Assembly: GCA_910588545.1 (NCBI GenBank)
Contig: CAJUOU010000011.1
Coordinates: 1 to 24,028, forward strand
Length of the DNA stretch: 24,028 nt
Source of the DNA: an uncultured Christensenellaceae bacterium
GTDB taxonomy: Bacteria; Bacillota; Clostridia; Christensenellales; UBA3700
Direction of reading: 5' to 3'
Below, in pieces: positions 7,561 to 16,382 of the stretch. The notes under the pieces were generated by a model, which was not told the DNA's origin, ran no database searches, and was given only the letters and a program-made list of their open reading frames with translations. A program made the translations under genes and the position numbers. Position 1 is the first letter of the stretch, and every line of letters begins with the position of its first letter.

Positions 7561-8574
7561 TTATTCGTCATATCCGTTTGGATTTTGCGATTGCCATCTC
7601 CAGCTATCCGCACACATTCTATCCAAATCGAACTCTGCTTTAAAACCAAGCTCGTTGTAAGCAAGTTTTGGGTCCGCATAGCACTCTGCAACATCGCCGG
7701 GGCGTCTTGGAGCTATTTTGTAATTAATTTTCTTTCCGCAAGCTTTTTCAAAAGCTTTTACCATGTCAAGCACACTATAGCCATTTCCTGTTCCCAAATT
7801 GTAAGTAACAACACCTGGCTTAGTCTCTAACTTAGCGATTGCAAGCACGTGACCTTTTGCCAAATCGCAAACGTGAATATAGTCACGAACGCCTGTGCCG
7901 TCGTGAGTTTTGTAGTCATCGCCGAACACGCTTAGTTGTTGTAGTTTGCCGATGGCAACTTGAGTGATATAAGGCATTAGATTGTTAGGGATACCGTTAG
8001 GGTCCTCGCCAATCATTCCGCTCTCGTGTGCACCAATCGGATTAAAATATCTAAGCAAAGCAATATTCATCTCCGGATTGGCTTTACTGTAATCCCTTAA
8101 AATCTCTTCGATAAACAATTTTGTTCTGCCGTAAGGGTTTGTCGCAGAAAGTGGAAAATCTTCCGAAATAGGAACACTTTTAGGAGTTCCGTAAACTGTT
8201 GCGGAAGAAGAAAATACCAAATTTGTACAACCGAACTCTTTCATAACCTTTAAAAGGGATAAAGTGCTTATCAAGTTGTTTTCATAATATCTCAATGGAA
8301 TAGCAACAGATTCTCCAACTGCTTTTAATCCTGCAAAATGAATAACCGAATCGATTTTTTCTGCCTTGAACACTTCACGAAGTGCTACCTCGTCGCAACA
8401 ATCGATTTGATAAAACTTAATTTTTTTACCGATAATTTGCTCTACTCTTTTTAAAGCTATAGGCTTACTGTTGCACAAATTATCCACAACAACTACGTCA
8501 CGATTTGCCTTGTCCAACTCGATAATTGTATGGCTACCGATATAGCCTGCACCACCTGTTACTAATACTGACAT
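7561..8574 (-). CDS. galE: UDP-glucose/UDP-galactose 4-epimerase
   Basis: GalE interconverts UDP-Gal and UDP-Glc (often also UDP-GalNAc/UDP-GlcNAc) using bound NAD in the cytoplasm. The 337-residue length is typical of the short-chain dehydrogenase type enzyme. Visible motifs are the Rossmann glycine motif GGAGYIGSH (7-15), the catalytic Ser region SSSATVYG (122-129), YGRTK with Tyr148 and Lys152, and the GalE signature RYFNPIGAHESG. AGGAGG precedes the ATG. The gene follows nahK and the CBM9-like gene. In bifidobacteria nahK and galE belong to the galacto-/lacto-N-biose pathway, so a role in amino-sugar nucleotide conversion fits. Confidence 0.95.
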   Translation of the reverse strand: MSVLVTGGAGYIGSHTIIELDKANRDVVVVDNLCNSKPIALKRVEQIIGKKIKFYQIDCCDEVALREVFKAEKIDSVIHFAGLKAVGESVAIPLRYYENNLISTLSLLKVMKEFGCTNLVFSSSATVYGTPKSVPISEDFPLSATNPYGRTKLFIEEILRDYSKANPEMNIALLRYFNPIGAHESGMIGEDPNGIPNNLMPYITQVAIGKLQQLSVFGDDYKTHDGTGVRDYIHVCDLAKGHVLAIAKLETKPGVVTYNLGTGNGYSVLDMVKAFEKACGKKINYKIAPRRPGDVAECYADPKLAYNELGFKAEFDLDRMCADSWRWQSQNPNGYDE

Positions 8575-8629
8575 AAAAATGCCTCCTAAAAATATATATT
8601 TTTAATTAATTTTATAATTGTTTTATTTA

Positions 8630-9223
8630 TCAATCCGCAAACTTTAAAACCGCGAACATATCCGGTAAATGATAATAATCCTCTATAGTGTTATTATAGC
8701 TTAGTAATATTTGCGAGCCGTCAGTTCCTCTTTTTATCCTATAACTATTAAAACGCCATTCGCCTTGCATTTCGCCATCAAATAACTGCGCAGGCAAAAA
8801 TCCTTGAACTATCCAACCATATTCCGCAGCGTAAATTTTGCTGTCGATTATATTATTTTTGTTAAAATCAAGCAATGTTTTCCCGTTAAGAAAGTTTTTA
8901 ACTTTTGCGCAAAATACTCCGCCTATACCATTCCACTCAAATTCCATATATTGAGTTTTATCGTTAGTAGACTGCATAAACAATTCCACAGTTTCCTCGT
9001 TATAAATGGGAGCATTATAATCTGTCATAGTGCAATTAATCTTATCGTCACAAACCTCAAACCTAAAGAAAATGCCTTTTTCATTATACGCAAGATAGCA
9101 TTTTGTTTGATAAGGTACACTTCCGTTACCGCTATTACTTGTAAGCGACATAGCACAAGTTTGTTTCCAATTAACATCCTCGGCAAATAATGCAGTTGTT
9201 TTTTTGATTAAATATGTATTCAT
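8630..9223 (-). CDS. CBM9-like (DOMON-type) carbohydrate-binding protein, cytoplasmic
   Basis: The 197-residue protein resembles the CBM9/DOMON-like beta-sandwich: CYLAYNEKGIFFRFEVCDD, the motif EETVELFMQ and the later strand GWIVQGFLPAQLF follow the family layout. It has no signal peptide or membrane segment. It is therefore predicted to be cytoplasmic, which is unusual for a domain better known from secreted glycanases. Its ATG overlaps the nahK stop codon (ATGA, 9220-9223), indicating translational coupling. A role in binding the sugar or glycan handled by NahK and GalE is inferred; it could be a stand-alone binding or regulatory subunit. No catalytic residues are evident. Confidence 0.7.
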   Translation of the reverse strand: MNTYLIKKTTALFAEDVNWKQTCAMSLTSNSGNGSVPYQTKCYLAYNEKGIFFRFEVCDDKINCTMTDYNAPIYNEETVELFMQSTNDKTQYMEFEWNGIGGVFCAKVKNFLNGKTLLDFNKNNIIDSKIYAAEYGWIVQGFLPAQLFDGEMQGEWRFNSYRIKRGTDGSQILLSYNNTIEDYYHLPDMFAVLKFAD

Positions 9224-10314
9224 ACCTTGCTATATTTCCTTACAATTTCATCCATTTTGTCACGCAAATTTTCCATATCCGCAACCATTTTAAATTGAGT
9301 GCGACATCTTACAAGATTATGCTCAGGATAATGTGTTTTAAAGTAAACATCTCCCTCCAAATAATCTGTCAAAAACCTCATGCCACATTCAAATGTCATC
9401 ATAATAGCACCCAATGACATCAAATCTCTTTCCACTGCGGTTATGCAATTTCCTACTCCGCTCATAAAGCCTTTTGTAAAGCTTTCAAACAAACCGATGT
9501 CAAAACCAACCTTTGACAAATCAGGCTCGTCCTCTAGACCTGTATTGCACCCCGAGCGTATTGCATCGCCAAAGTCATACAATAAACTGCCTGGCATAAT
9601 AGTATCCAAATCGATAACACAAATAGGTCTACCTGTCTTACTGCTAATTAAAACATTATTCAATTTAGTATCGTTATGAGTAACGCGTAGAGGAATTGTT
9701 TTGTTTTCTATCAAATTAACAATATGGTCGCACATAGCGGAACGTTTTAGTACGAAATCGATTTCGTCACGAACACTGTCAGCTCTTTTTTGACTGTCTT
9801 TATCAAGTGCGTTGATAAATTTATTAAATCTATCTGCTGTATTGTGAAAATTTTTGATAACTTCAAAAAGTCCGCTTGCATCAAAGTCATTCAACATTTT
9901 TACAAAGTTACCAAAAGCAAAACCCGCGCCCTCAAAAACTTCCTTACTTTCCGCAATTTGCAAAGCTACAGTATCCTCTACAAATTTATAAACTCTGTAA
10001 GCACCATCAACGCCGTTTAAATAACATTTACCATCTACCGTAGGCACTAAATTTAAAGTTTCCCTATCAGGGTCGCCGTTGTTTGCAATGATTTTTTCTC
10101 TTAAAAACGAAGTAACACTTTTAATGTTATTCATTAACCCATCTGCATTTGTAAAAATATTTGTATTAATTTTTTGCAACACATATCTTGTGGTTGTGCC
10201 GTTATTATCACATTCAATCAAAAAAGTTGTGTTTATATGTCCGTTGCCGTAAGGCTCGATATTTTTAATTTCTCCTTCCAATTTAAATTGTTTAGCTATA
10301 TCTATAAGTACCAT
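9220..10314 (-). CDS. nahK: N-acetylhexosamine 1-kinase (aminoglycoside-phosphotransferase fold)
   Basis: NahK phosphorylates GlcNAc/GalNAc at C1 with ATP, the entry step of the lacto-/galacto-N-biose pathway. The 364-residue protein matches what I remember of Bifidobacterium longum NahK along its length: EPYGNGHINTTFL (20-32), RVYKFVEDTV (107-116), the catalytic loop RVTHNDTKLNN (210-220, Asp215), the metal-binding IDLDTIMPGS (234-243), DFGDAIRSG, ECGMRFLTDYLEGDVYF and YPEHNLVR. GGAGGAAGT precedes the ATG, and a good promoter lies at 10336-10364, making this the first gene of the cluster. The usual partners LNB phosphorylase and GalT are absent from the window. Confidence 0.9.
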   Translation of the reverse strand: MVLIDIAKQFKLEGEIKNIEPYGNGHINTTFLIECDNNGTTTRYVLQKINTNIFTNADGLMNNIKSVTSFLREKIIANNGDPDRETLNLVPTVDGKCYLNGVDGAYRVYKFVEDTVALQIAESKEVFEGAGFAFGNFVKMLNDFDASGLFEVIKNFHNTADRFNKFINALDKDSQKRADSVRDEIDFVLKRSAMCDHIVNLIENKTIPLRVTHNDTKLNNVLISSKTGRPICVIDLDTIMPGSLLYDFGDAIRSGCNTGLEDEPDLSKVGFDIGLFESFTKGFMSGVGNCITAVERDLMSLGAIMMTFECGMRFLTDYLEGDVYFKTHYPEHNLVRCRTQFKMVADMENLRDKMDEIVRKYSKV

Positions 10315-10335
10315 ACTTCCTCCATTATATCTTTT

Positions 10336-10364
10336 ATTTTACTACAATTAAAATAAAATGTAAA
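10336..10364 (-). promoter_or_regulatory. Promoter of the nahK cluster
   Basis: TTTACA (10364-10359), a 17-base spacer and TAAAAT (10341-10336) read on the minus strand. The predicted start is about 14 bases upstream of the nahK ATG, just before the GGAGG. Confidence 0.55.
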
Positions 10365-10489
10365 GAGGTTTTTATATTAAATATTTTATTTATATAAAAA
10401 GTATATTAAAAGTATTTAAAATCAAATATCTATAATTTTTATCCGTATAGATATAAAAAACAGCTTAGTACTGTCCAAACTCTTATTTG

Positions 10490-10528
10490 CATAAAAAAAC
10501 CACTTTCGCATTTGCAAAAGCGGTTTTT
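10490..10528 (-). terminator. Rho-independent terminator of the second beta-helix paralog
   Basis: A 15-base stem with two mismatches (AAAACCGCTTTTGCA pairing with TGCGAAAGTGGTTTT on the minus strand) starts just after the stop codon. It runs into a seven-T tract. Confidence 0.8.
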
Positions 10529-10532
10529 AGAT

Positions 10533-12476
10533 TTAATTTTTAGCGGTAGCCGCATCGTCTCTTATTCTGCCTTCTCTTAATTCTTTATAGAATTTAGCCA
10601 AATCTTCTGCGGTTTCTCCACCTAATACAGATGTTGGTGTAACATCTCCGTCACTTACTCCGTAGTAGCCCCAAACGTCAATGTCTTTCATGATTGCAGT
10701 AGCAATGCCCGGAATAGGGAATTGGTTGTATACTCCGTTACTACCCTCTGCTACATTACCATAACGAAGATTTTCATATCCGATAACAGTAGAGCCGTTC
10801 TTTGGCAAACCGCCACCTGTTCTTATCTTGATAATCGCAAAGTGGATATAGTAGTTTCCGTCCTCGTCTTTACCTTTAAGAGGGTCATAGTCTTTCTTAG
10901 GAATTTCGGATGCTGCGATTGGGTTTGCGATATCTGCAAAGCCTTCGGTTTCAGGCAAGAATGCCAAACCGTTTTGTGGTTTCCAATTAAAAATATCCAA
11001 GAAAGAGTCTTCAACTATTTCTACAGTATTCCAACTTGCATCTGCATTTGCTTCGTTAATTTTATCATCAAAGCAATAGAACAAAATTCCACCTGTCAAA
11101 GAGTTTGCTATAACATTGTTTTTAGACCTTACATAGCTTGCACAATTTGCCGATGTAGCTATGGATATTGCAGTATCGGATGCGTTTCTTACGATTGTTC
11201 CCTCGATATCGACATCGGCATCGCTTATATGGACTACTTTACCGCCGTTTTCAACCAAGCAGTGTTTCATTAAAACTTGATTATTATCCATATCTGTATA
11301 AGTACTGATATCTACTAGATTACCATATTTACTGAATAACAATACACCTCTGCTGTTTATAGTTTCTTTTGTAACACCTTTCATATTGCCTGCAGGTTTA
11401 TTTTCATCTGCAGTTGCGGCAGCACCGCCGTCCTCGCCCTCGGATGTCTCAGGAGCATCCGGATCGTAAGTGCTCATATCGTTACCTGTTACGTGAACAT
11501 CTTGGAAAATGATTTGCTCGCCGTTAGGATTATTCCTAATGCTTAATGCAGTATCTCCCCAAACTTTACCATTACCTTGTTTGTAAGGAGCACCATAAAT
11601 CTTACTTCCCACTTTTGTTCTGCTACAAGCAAGTTCGAAAACATTAATAATTTTACCATTGCCGTATACATGGTTTTCAATAGTAATAGTACCATGGTCT
11701 TTACGTTTTAAGCCCTCAAGTTCCGGACTTGCAATATTATCTTGCAAAATAATAATTTTGCCTTCTTTAGCTGTTGCTCTAAACTTAGCCCAATCGGTAA
11801 CATTTACACCATCTTGTACGCCCATGCAATCAACTACTTTAGGTTCTTTTGCATCAGGCAAATTAAATGTAAGAACAAACTCTCCTGCCTCGCTGACAGA
11901 CAAGTTATTACCTTTTAGCGTAGCACTTCCCTCGGTAACCTCAAAACCTGTTCCGCCGGGGAAAGTTTTGGTTAAATCTACTTGGCCCTCAGTACCAAAA
12001 TGATATGTAGTGTCCGTCATATCAACGATAAGGTCTGCTCCACCCAAGCCTTGAGTTGTAGTTTCAGCAAAGATAATACTTATTAGTAAAGGTCCAAACA
12101 TAACCGCAACGGTAATAAACAATGCCAAACATACGCAAGCAATACCACTATTTAAAATGATTTTGCCTTGTTTACTCAATTTTTTTCTTCTTTTTCTTTC
12201 CTTATGCTTTTTGCCGTCAATGATTAGGACTTTTTCCATTTCTTCGAATTCCGCTGCAATAGAAGCATCGGCATCCGCCTCGACAGGAGCTTTTTCCTCT
12301 GAATCTTGTTTTTCATCCATAAATTGCTCCATTACCTTATCAGCGTCTTCAGCATTGTCCATCATTGATGCAGAAGCATTATCCGCACTGTCCGAATCCA
12401 TATACTCCTTGTCATCATAACTTGCAAGGTCTAGGTCTTCAAATTCGGTAGTACCGTTCTTTTCTTCTTCTCTCAT
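10533..12476 (-). CDS. Membrane-anchored beta-helix-like protein, paralog 2
   Basis: I do not recognise this 647-residue protein. Layout: an acidic, low-complexity cytoplasmic N-terminus (1-85), a basic stretch KHKERKRRKKLSKQGK (90-105), one transmembrane helix (about 108-136), then an extracellular region starting TTQGLGGADL. An Ig-like stretch (about 150-215) is followed by a beta-helix-like stretch with repeated short strands (GTITIENHVYGNGKIINVFE, IIFQDVHVTGNDM, GTIVRNASDTAISIAT). A well-conserved tail carries IRTGGGLPKNGS, IMKDIDVWGYY and DVTPTS. N-in/C-out topology is inferred. It is closely similar to the 13000-14985 gene from TTQG onward, with an added Glu/Asp/Ala-rich insert near ETSEGEDGGAAATADENKP. 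RBS GAGGGG lies before the ATG, and the gene has its own promoter and terminator. Confidence 0.8.
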   Translation of the reverse strand: MREEEKNGTTEFEDLDLASYDDKEYMDSDSADNASASMMDNAEDADKVMEQFMDEKQDSEEKAPVEADADASIAAEFEEMEKVLIIDGKKHKERKRRKKLSKQGKIILNSGIACVCLALFITVAVMFGPLLISIIFAETTTQGLGGADLIVDMTDTTYHFGTEGQVDLTKTFPGGTGFEVTEGSATLKGNNLSVSEAGEFVLTFNLPDAKEPKVVDCMGVQDGVNVTDWAKFRATAKEGKIIILQDNIASPELEGLKRKDHGTITIENHVYGNGKIINVFELACSRTKVGSKIYGAPYKQGNGKVWGDTALSIRNNPNGEQIIFQDVHVTGNDMSTYDPDAPETSEGEDGGAAATADENKPAGNMKGVTKETINSRGVLLFSKYGNLVDISTYTDMDNNQVLMKHCLVENGGKVVHISDADVDIEGTIVRNASDTAISIATSANCASYVRSKNNVIANSLTGGILFYCFDDKINEANADASWNTVEIVEDSFLDIFNWKPQNGLAFLPETEGFADIANPIAASEIPKKDYDPLKGKDEDGNYYIHFAIIKIRTGGGLPKNGSTVIGYENLRYGNVAEGSNGVYNQFPIPGIATAIMKDIDVWGYYGVSDGDVTPTSVLGGETAEDLAKFYKELREGRIRDDAATAKN

Positions 12477-12514
12477 AATTCCCCTCGCTTAAAGAATACT
12501 TTTTATGCAATAAT

Positions 12515-12543
12515 ATTATATCATTAGAATTGCGATTTGTAAA
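12515..12543 (-). promoter_or_regulatory. Promoter of beta-helix paralog 2
   Basis: TTTACA (12543-12538), 17 bases, TATAAT (12520-12515) on the minus strand, about 40 bases upstream of the start codon. Confidence 0.7.
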
Positions 12544-12933
12544 TAGCTTATAAAATTAAATTTATTTAAATACGCGTAATAAATTGTAATAAAAAGGCAA
12601 TTTTTAAATGTAAGCCCCGATTTTTTCAATATTTTTCAAAGCTAAACAATATGTTATGTCAACTTAAAAATTTTTTAACTTTTTTTATAATTCTTTTTAA
12701 ATTTTAATTTTTTAGCAAGCATTTTTCTAATTTAAAAAACAAATCTTAAACATACCTTAAATACAATTTGTTTACAAATTTAAAATTATTGCTTTAGATA
12801 TATACTTTCTGTGTTTAAGCATACACGCTAAAACACAAAAACCTGTCAAAAATCGTTATTAATTTTAATATTAGTTTAAGCAAATTTTTCGTCTGTCAAT
12901 CCTAATTGCTAAACAAGAACAACAATTTTTGCA
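12544..12933. other. AT-rich gene-free gap between the two paralogs
   Basis: I see no ORF with an RBS. The stretch holds one copy of the dispersed repeat (12843) and long A/T tracts. A sequence with CCCCGATTTTTTCAA at about 12615 is only loosely similar to the same repeat in the opposite orientation. Confidence 0.5.
12843..12864 (+). repeat. Dispersed intergenic repeat, divergent copy D
   Basis: CTGTCAAAAATCGTTATTAA differs from the 22991 copy at two of the first 20 positions. It is intergenic, downstream of the 13000-14985 gene. Confidence 0.5.
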
Positions 12934-12966
12934 TACAAAAAGCAGAAGTTTTAAGCTCCTGCTTTG
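12934..12966 (-). terminator. Rho-independent terminator of beta-helix paralog 1
   Basis: On the minus strand AAAGCAGGAG pairs with CTTCTGCTTT (one G-U pair) around a 7-base loop, followed by TTGT. Confidence 0.75.
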
Positions 12967-12999
12967 TGTTTATCGATTCAAATTTTATTGCAATTTTTT

Positions 13000-14985
13000 T
13001 TATCTTCCATCACGCAACTCTTGATACAATTTTTCAACAGTCTCTTGATTTAACGAAGAGGTAGGAGTTACATCTTTATCCCCTTTTTCATAATATCCCC
13101 AAACATCGATATCCTTAATGATAGCAGCTGCCACACCCGGCAAAGGGAACCCGTTAGGATAGCCTTTATCTCTTGAAGTTTGATATCCGATATCCTTGTA
13201 ATTGGTTACAAACGAGCCGTTTTGAGGTAGTCCGCCGCCTGTACGCAATTTGATAATTGCAAAGTGAATATATTTTTGTCCGTCCACATTAGCTTTAAGA
13301 CTATCATATTTAGCTTTTGGTATTTCACTTTTTGCAACAGGGTTTGCCACATCTGCCCCCCCCTCCGTCTCAGGCATAAACGCCAAGCCGTCTTGCAATT
13401 TCCAATTATAAATATCAAGGAAACTTCCTTTTTCTATTATAAATTCGTTCCAGCTATCATCCGCATTTGCGGCACTTATAGAACTGTCGAAACAATAGAA
13501 TACTACACCGCCCGTAATCGAATTTGCTATAACATTGTTTTTTGATTTGATAATGCTTTTTTCATTTGCATAGGTCGCAATAGAGATTGTAGTATCGGAC
13601 GCATTACGTATAATGTTGCCCTCCATTTCCATATTACTGTTTCTTACATGAATAATTTGGTGTCCGTTTTCCAATACGCAATGTTTCAATTTGAAATTGG
13701 CTTTTATAGGCTCGTTGTCCTTCATTTCTCCCGCCAAGCTAATAAGGTATCCGTAATTGCTGAATAATTTTAAGCCTCTTTTTTCGATAATCGCATCACT
13801 TACGCCTGCAAGGTTGCCGCCCTCGCCCGTATTCATATCGTTACCTATAATATGCAAGTCTTGCATAACTATTTGACGTTCTTCACTTTCCGGCAAGATA
13901 TTAAAGGCTCCCCAACCTTGAACAGGTCCGTTACCTTGCAAATACGGTTTAGTAAGTGCTCCGCCCGACATTTTGTTTCTGCAAACAACAATTTCAAATA
14001 CATTTATAGTACAACCATTTCCGTAAATATTATTGTGCACGGTAAAGCCCGACATTTTACTTTTCTTTGTGCCTTCCATTGAAGGAGCTGCTATATATGG
14101 AGTTTGCAAACAAATTTTCGCATACTCTGCATCATCCTCAGTTGCTCTTTTAGTTGTCAATTCCTTTGCGAAATCGTCCCAATTATCCACGTTTACGGCA
14201 TTAGGCTCAACTTCGAACTTTTGTTCTTTTTCCGTTTGAACGCCCTCAACTGTTTCAGTATAAGTGACAGTAAATTCCGTCTCATCCTCGCTTACTCGTA
14301 AAATTTCTTTTTTTACGCCGTCTTTTTTAAAGTTATCCCCGTTAGGGAATAAGGTTTTTAAGTTAACTTCGCCTACAGTACCAATTTTGTAAGGCAAATC
14401 CGTCATATCTACTTTCAATTCTGCACCGTCCATACCTTGAGTTGTAGGTATTTGAAAGAATGTTGCACCAAAATAAATAGCAACTATACATAAAACCGCT
14501 GTAAATACTGTAGCATAAGTACGGACAACTATCTTTCTTACCTTAGTTTTTCTTCTTTTTTTTCTTGGTTTGCGCTTATGTCCGTCGATGACATTTGTCA
14601 TTTCGTCAAATTCCGACGATATTGCATTTCCCTCGAATTCTGAGTTTTCGTCAAAATCATTAATTGTGTGATTTTCCAAAATTCTCTTTTCTTCATCCGT
14701 TTCGGTAGGATTTTGTATAGTAATCTTATCCCCAAAAATACCGTTGGAAACTACTCCTTCGGCAAGTGCACTATCCGAAAACCCACCCAAAGTCGTATCG
14801 GCACTACTATCCTTATTATCCAATTTGGATATAATGTCATTATCGTTAAACTCATTTTCACATTGACTGCCATTGACACCTTTAAAATCAATGCCATTGC
14901 CATCATTATTTTGAGAGTCTGCACTTTCCGCTATTTCATGCTTTAGGCTATCATTTTCATTAAGATTTTTAATCTCTTTACTCAT
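13000..14985 (-). CDS. Membrane-anchored beta-helix-like protein, paralog 1
   Basis: This 661-residue unrecognised protein has the same plan as its downstream neighbour. It has an Asn/Asp/Glu-rich cytoplasmic N-terminus (1-135) and a strongly basic stretch GHKRKPRKKRRKTKVRK (about 135-151). A transmembrane helix (about 154-177) follows, then an extracellular part beginning TTQGMDGAEL. Shared landmarks include VDMTD, NASDT.ISIAT, SKNNVIANS.TGG, FYCFD, LAF.PETEG, HFAIIK.RTGGGLP and IIKDIDVWGYY. The cytoplasmic parts of the two proteins are not similar while the outer parts are, so the outer domain is the conserved functional unit. A run of eight G lies in the coding strand at 13363-13356 (codons for Glu-Gly-Gly-Ala). 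RBS AAGGGG lies before the ATG. Possible roles are cell-envelope structure or glycan binding; this is inference only. Confidence 0.8.
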   Translation of the reverse strand: MSKEIKNLNENDSLKHEIAESADSQNNDGNGIDFKGVNGSQCENEFNDNDIISKLDNKDSSADTTLGGFSDSALAEGVVSNGIFGDKITIQNPTETDEEKRILENHTINDFDENSEFEGNAISSEFDEMTNVIDGHKRKPRKKRRKTKVRKIVVRTYATVFTAVLCIVAIYFGATFFQIPTTQGMDGAELKVDMTDLPYKIGTVGEVNLKTLFPNGDNFKKDGVKKEILRVSEDETEFTVTYTETVEGVQTEKEQKFEVEPNAVNVDNWDDFAKELTTKRATEDDAEYAKICLQTPYIAAPSMEGTKKSKMSGFTVHNNIYGNGCTINVFEIVVCRNKMSGGALTKPYLQGNGPVQGWGAFNILPESEERQIVMQDLHIIGNDMNTGEGGNLAGVSDAIIEKRGLKLFSNYGYLISLAGEMKDNEPIKANFKLKHCVLENGHQIIHVRNSNMEMEGNIIRNASDTTISIATYANEKSIIKSKNNVIANSITGGVVFYCFDSSISAANADDSWNEFIIEKGSFLDIYNWKLQDGLAFMPETEGGADVANPVAKSEIPKAKYDSLKANVDGQKYIHFAIIKLRTGGGLPQNGSFVTNYKDIGYQTSRDKGYPNGFPLPGVAAAIIKDIDVWGYYEKGDKDVTPTSSLNQETVEKLYQELRDGR

Positions 14986-15120
14986 AAATACCCCTTGAAA
15001 TTAGATTTTTGCGATATTATACAACTTTATAATAACATATTTTTTATAATTTGCAAACACTTTACGATGTTTAGTAAGTTATTGTCTGAAATTTTGCATG
15101 AAAAAACTGCCATTTCAAGT

Positions 15121-15141
15121 AAATAGAAACATATTCTATTT
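15121..15141. promoter_or_regulatory. Perfect 8-bp inverted repeat upstream of nagA
   Basis: AAATAGAA and TTCTATTT surround ACATA, ending 20 bases before the nagA -35 box. It could be an operator for an amino-sugar regulator. AT-rich dyads are common by chance in such DNA. Confidence 0.3.
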
Positions 15142-15161
15142 AAAATTAATTACAAAATACC

Positions 15162-15190
15162 TTGATTTTAATTGATAAATAAGTTATAAT
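15162..15190 (+). promoter_or_regulatory. Promoter of nagA
   Basis: TTGATT (15162-15167), 17 bases, TATAAT (15185-15190), about 28 bases upstream of the ATG and followed by AGGAG. Confidence 0.65.
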
Positions 15191-15218
15191 ATTTTTATAA
15201 TAATTATTAGGAGTTACT

Positions 15219-16382
15219 ATGATTTTATTTAAAAATGTAAAACCTATTACCGACGGAAAAATACAAAATAAATGCGACATATTGGTTGATAACGGCAAAA
15301 TTATCGACATCTCCGCAAATATAAGTGCTAGTAAAGCGGATACTGTTTACGATTTAAACGGTGCAATCTTGACAGCCGGTTATATTGATTTGCACACTCA
15401 CGGCGGTGGCGGTCACGATATGATGGAGGGTACTGCTTTAGCTATAGAGGAAATTTCTAAATATCATTTGTCTACAGGTACTACTACTTACATCCCTACT
15501 ACTTTGACTGCGGACATCCCTACTACTCTTGCCGCTATAGATAATGTAAGGAACTACAAATCCAACTATGCACGAATTTACGGCACGCATTTAGAGGGAC
15601 CTTTTATCTCTATGAAAGCACCGGGGGCACACCCACCTGCTTATATTTTAGAGCCAAACAAAGAAAATACAAAATGGGTTTTCGATAACAAAGATATAAT
15701 TTCGCGTATTACCGTTGCTCCCGACCAAAATCAAAGTGATTGGTTTACAAAAGAATGTACAAAAAATAATATTCAAATAAGCTTGGGGCATGATGCAAGT
15801 ATTGATGACGAAATAAACGCTTTGACTGATAATGGTGCAAGCAGCGTGACGCACATGTACAACTGTACCTCCAGATGTTCAAGAAGGACAACCCCACATA
15901 AACATTTGGGACTTACCGAAGTTGGGCTTACCGATAATAGGCTTTACAACGAAGTTATAGCAGATAATAGGCATGTGCCAAACCCTTTATTCAAAATGAT
16001 TTACAAACTAAAAGGTGCGGATAAAATATGTCTTGTTTCCGACTCTCTTGCGATTGCGGGTAATCACGGCGGAGAATTTTTCTTGGGTAGCGGTGTATCC
16101 AAACAACGCATACAAATTGAGGACGGCGTTGCAATTATCAAAGAACTTAACACTTACGCAGGTAGTGTAACACCTATAAGCAAAATGGTTGCAAACCTTT
16201 GTCAAAATTTAAATATCCCATTGGAAGAATGTGTACAAATGGCAGCGCTTAACCAAGCAAAGCTTATGAATATGACCGACAGAGGTGATATTAAAATCGG
16301 TATGCTTGCAGACTTTAACTTGATAGACGAAAAAGGTAATTTATTAAAAACATATCTTGGCGGAGTCCAAGTAAAGCTATAA
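15219..16382 (+). CDS. nagA: N-acetylglucosamine-6-phosphate deacetylase
   Basis: NagA removes acetate from GlcNAc-6-P to give glucosamine-6-P, a cytoplasmic amidohydrolase reaction. Seen in the 387 residues: metal-binding DLHTHGGGGHD (57-67; His59, His61), THLEGPF with Glu126, GHDAS with His191, THMYN with His212, and the catalytic Asp275 in LVSDSLA. The usual HLFNAM...HREPG loop is replaced by HMYNCTSRCSRRTTPHKHLG, so it is a divergent subgroup and the exact acetylated sugar is less certain. AGGAGTTACT precedes the ATG. It is the only plus-strand gene and is divergent from the beta-helix paralogs. NagA fits the amino-sugar theme set by nahK and galE. Confidence 0.88.
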   Translation: MILFKNVKPITDGKIQNKCDILVDNGKIIDISANISASKADTVYDLNGAILTAGYIDLHTHGGGGHDMMEGTALAIEEISKYHLSTGTTTYIPTTLTADIPTTLAAIDNVRNYKSNYARIYGTHLEGPFISMKAPGAHPPAYILEPNKENTKWVFDNKDIISRITVAPDQNQSDWFTKECTKNNIQISLGHDASIDDEINALTDNGASSVTHMYNCTSRCSRRTTPHKHLGLTEVGLTDNRLYNEVIADNRHVPNPLFKMIYKLKGADKICLVSDSLAIAGNHGGEFFLGSGVSKQRIQIEDGVAIIKELNTYAGSVTPISKMVANLCQNLNIPLEECVQMAALNQAKLMNMTDRGDIKIGMLADFNLIDEKGNLLKTYLGGVQVKL

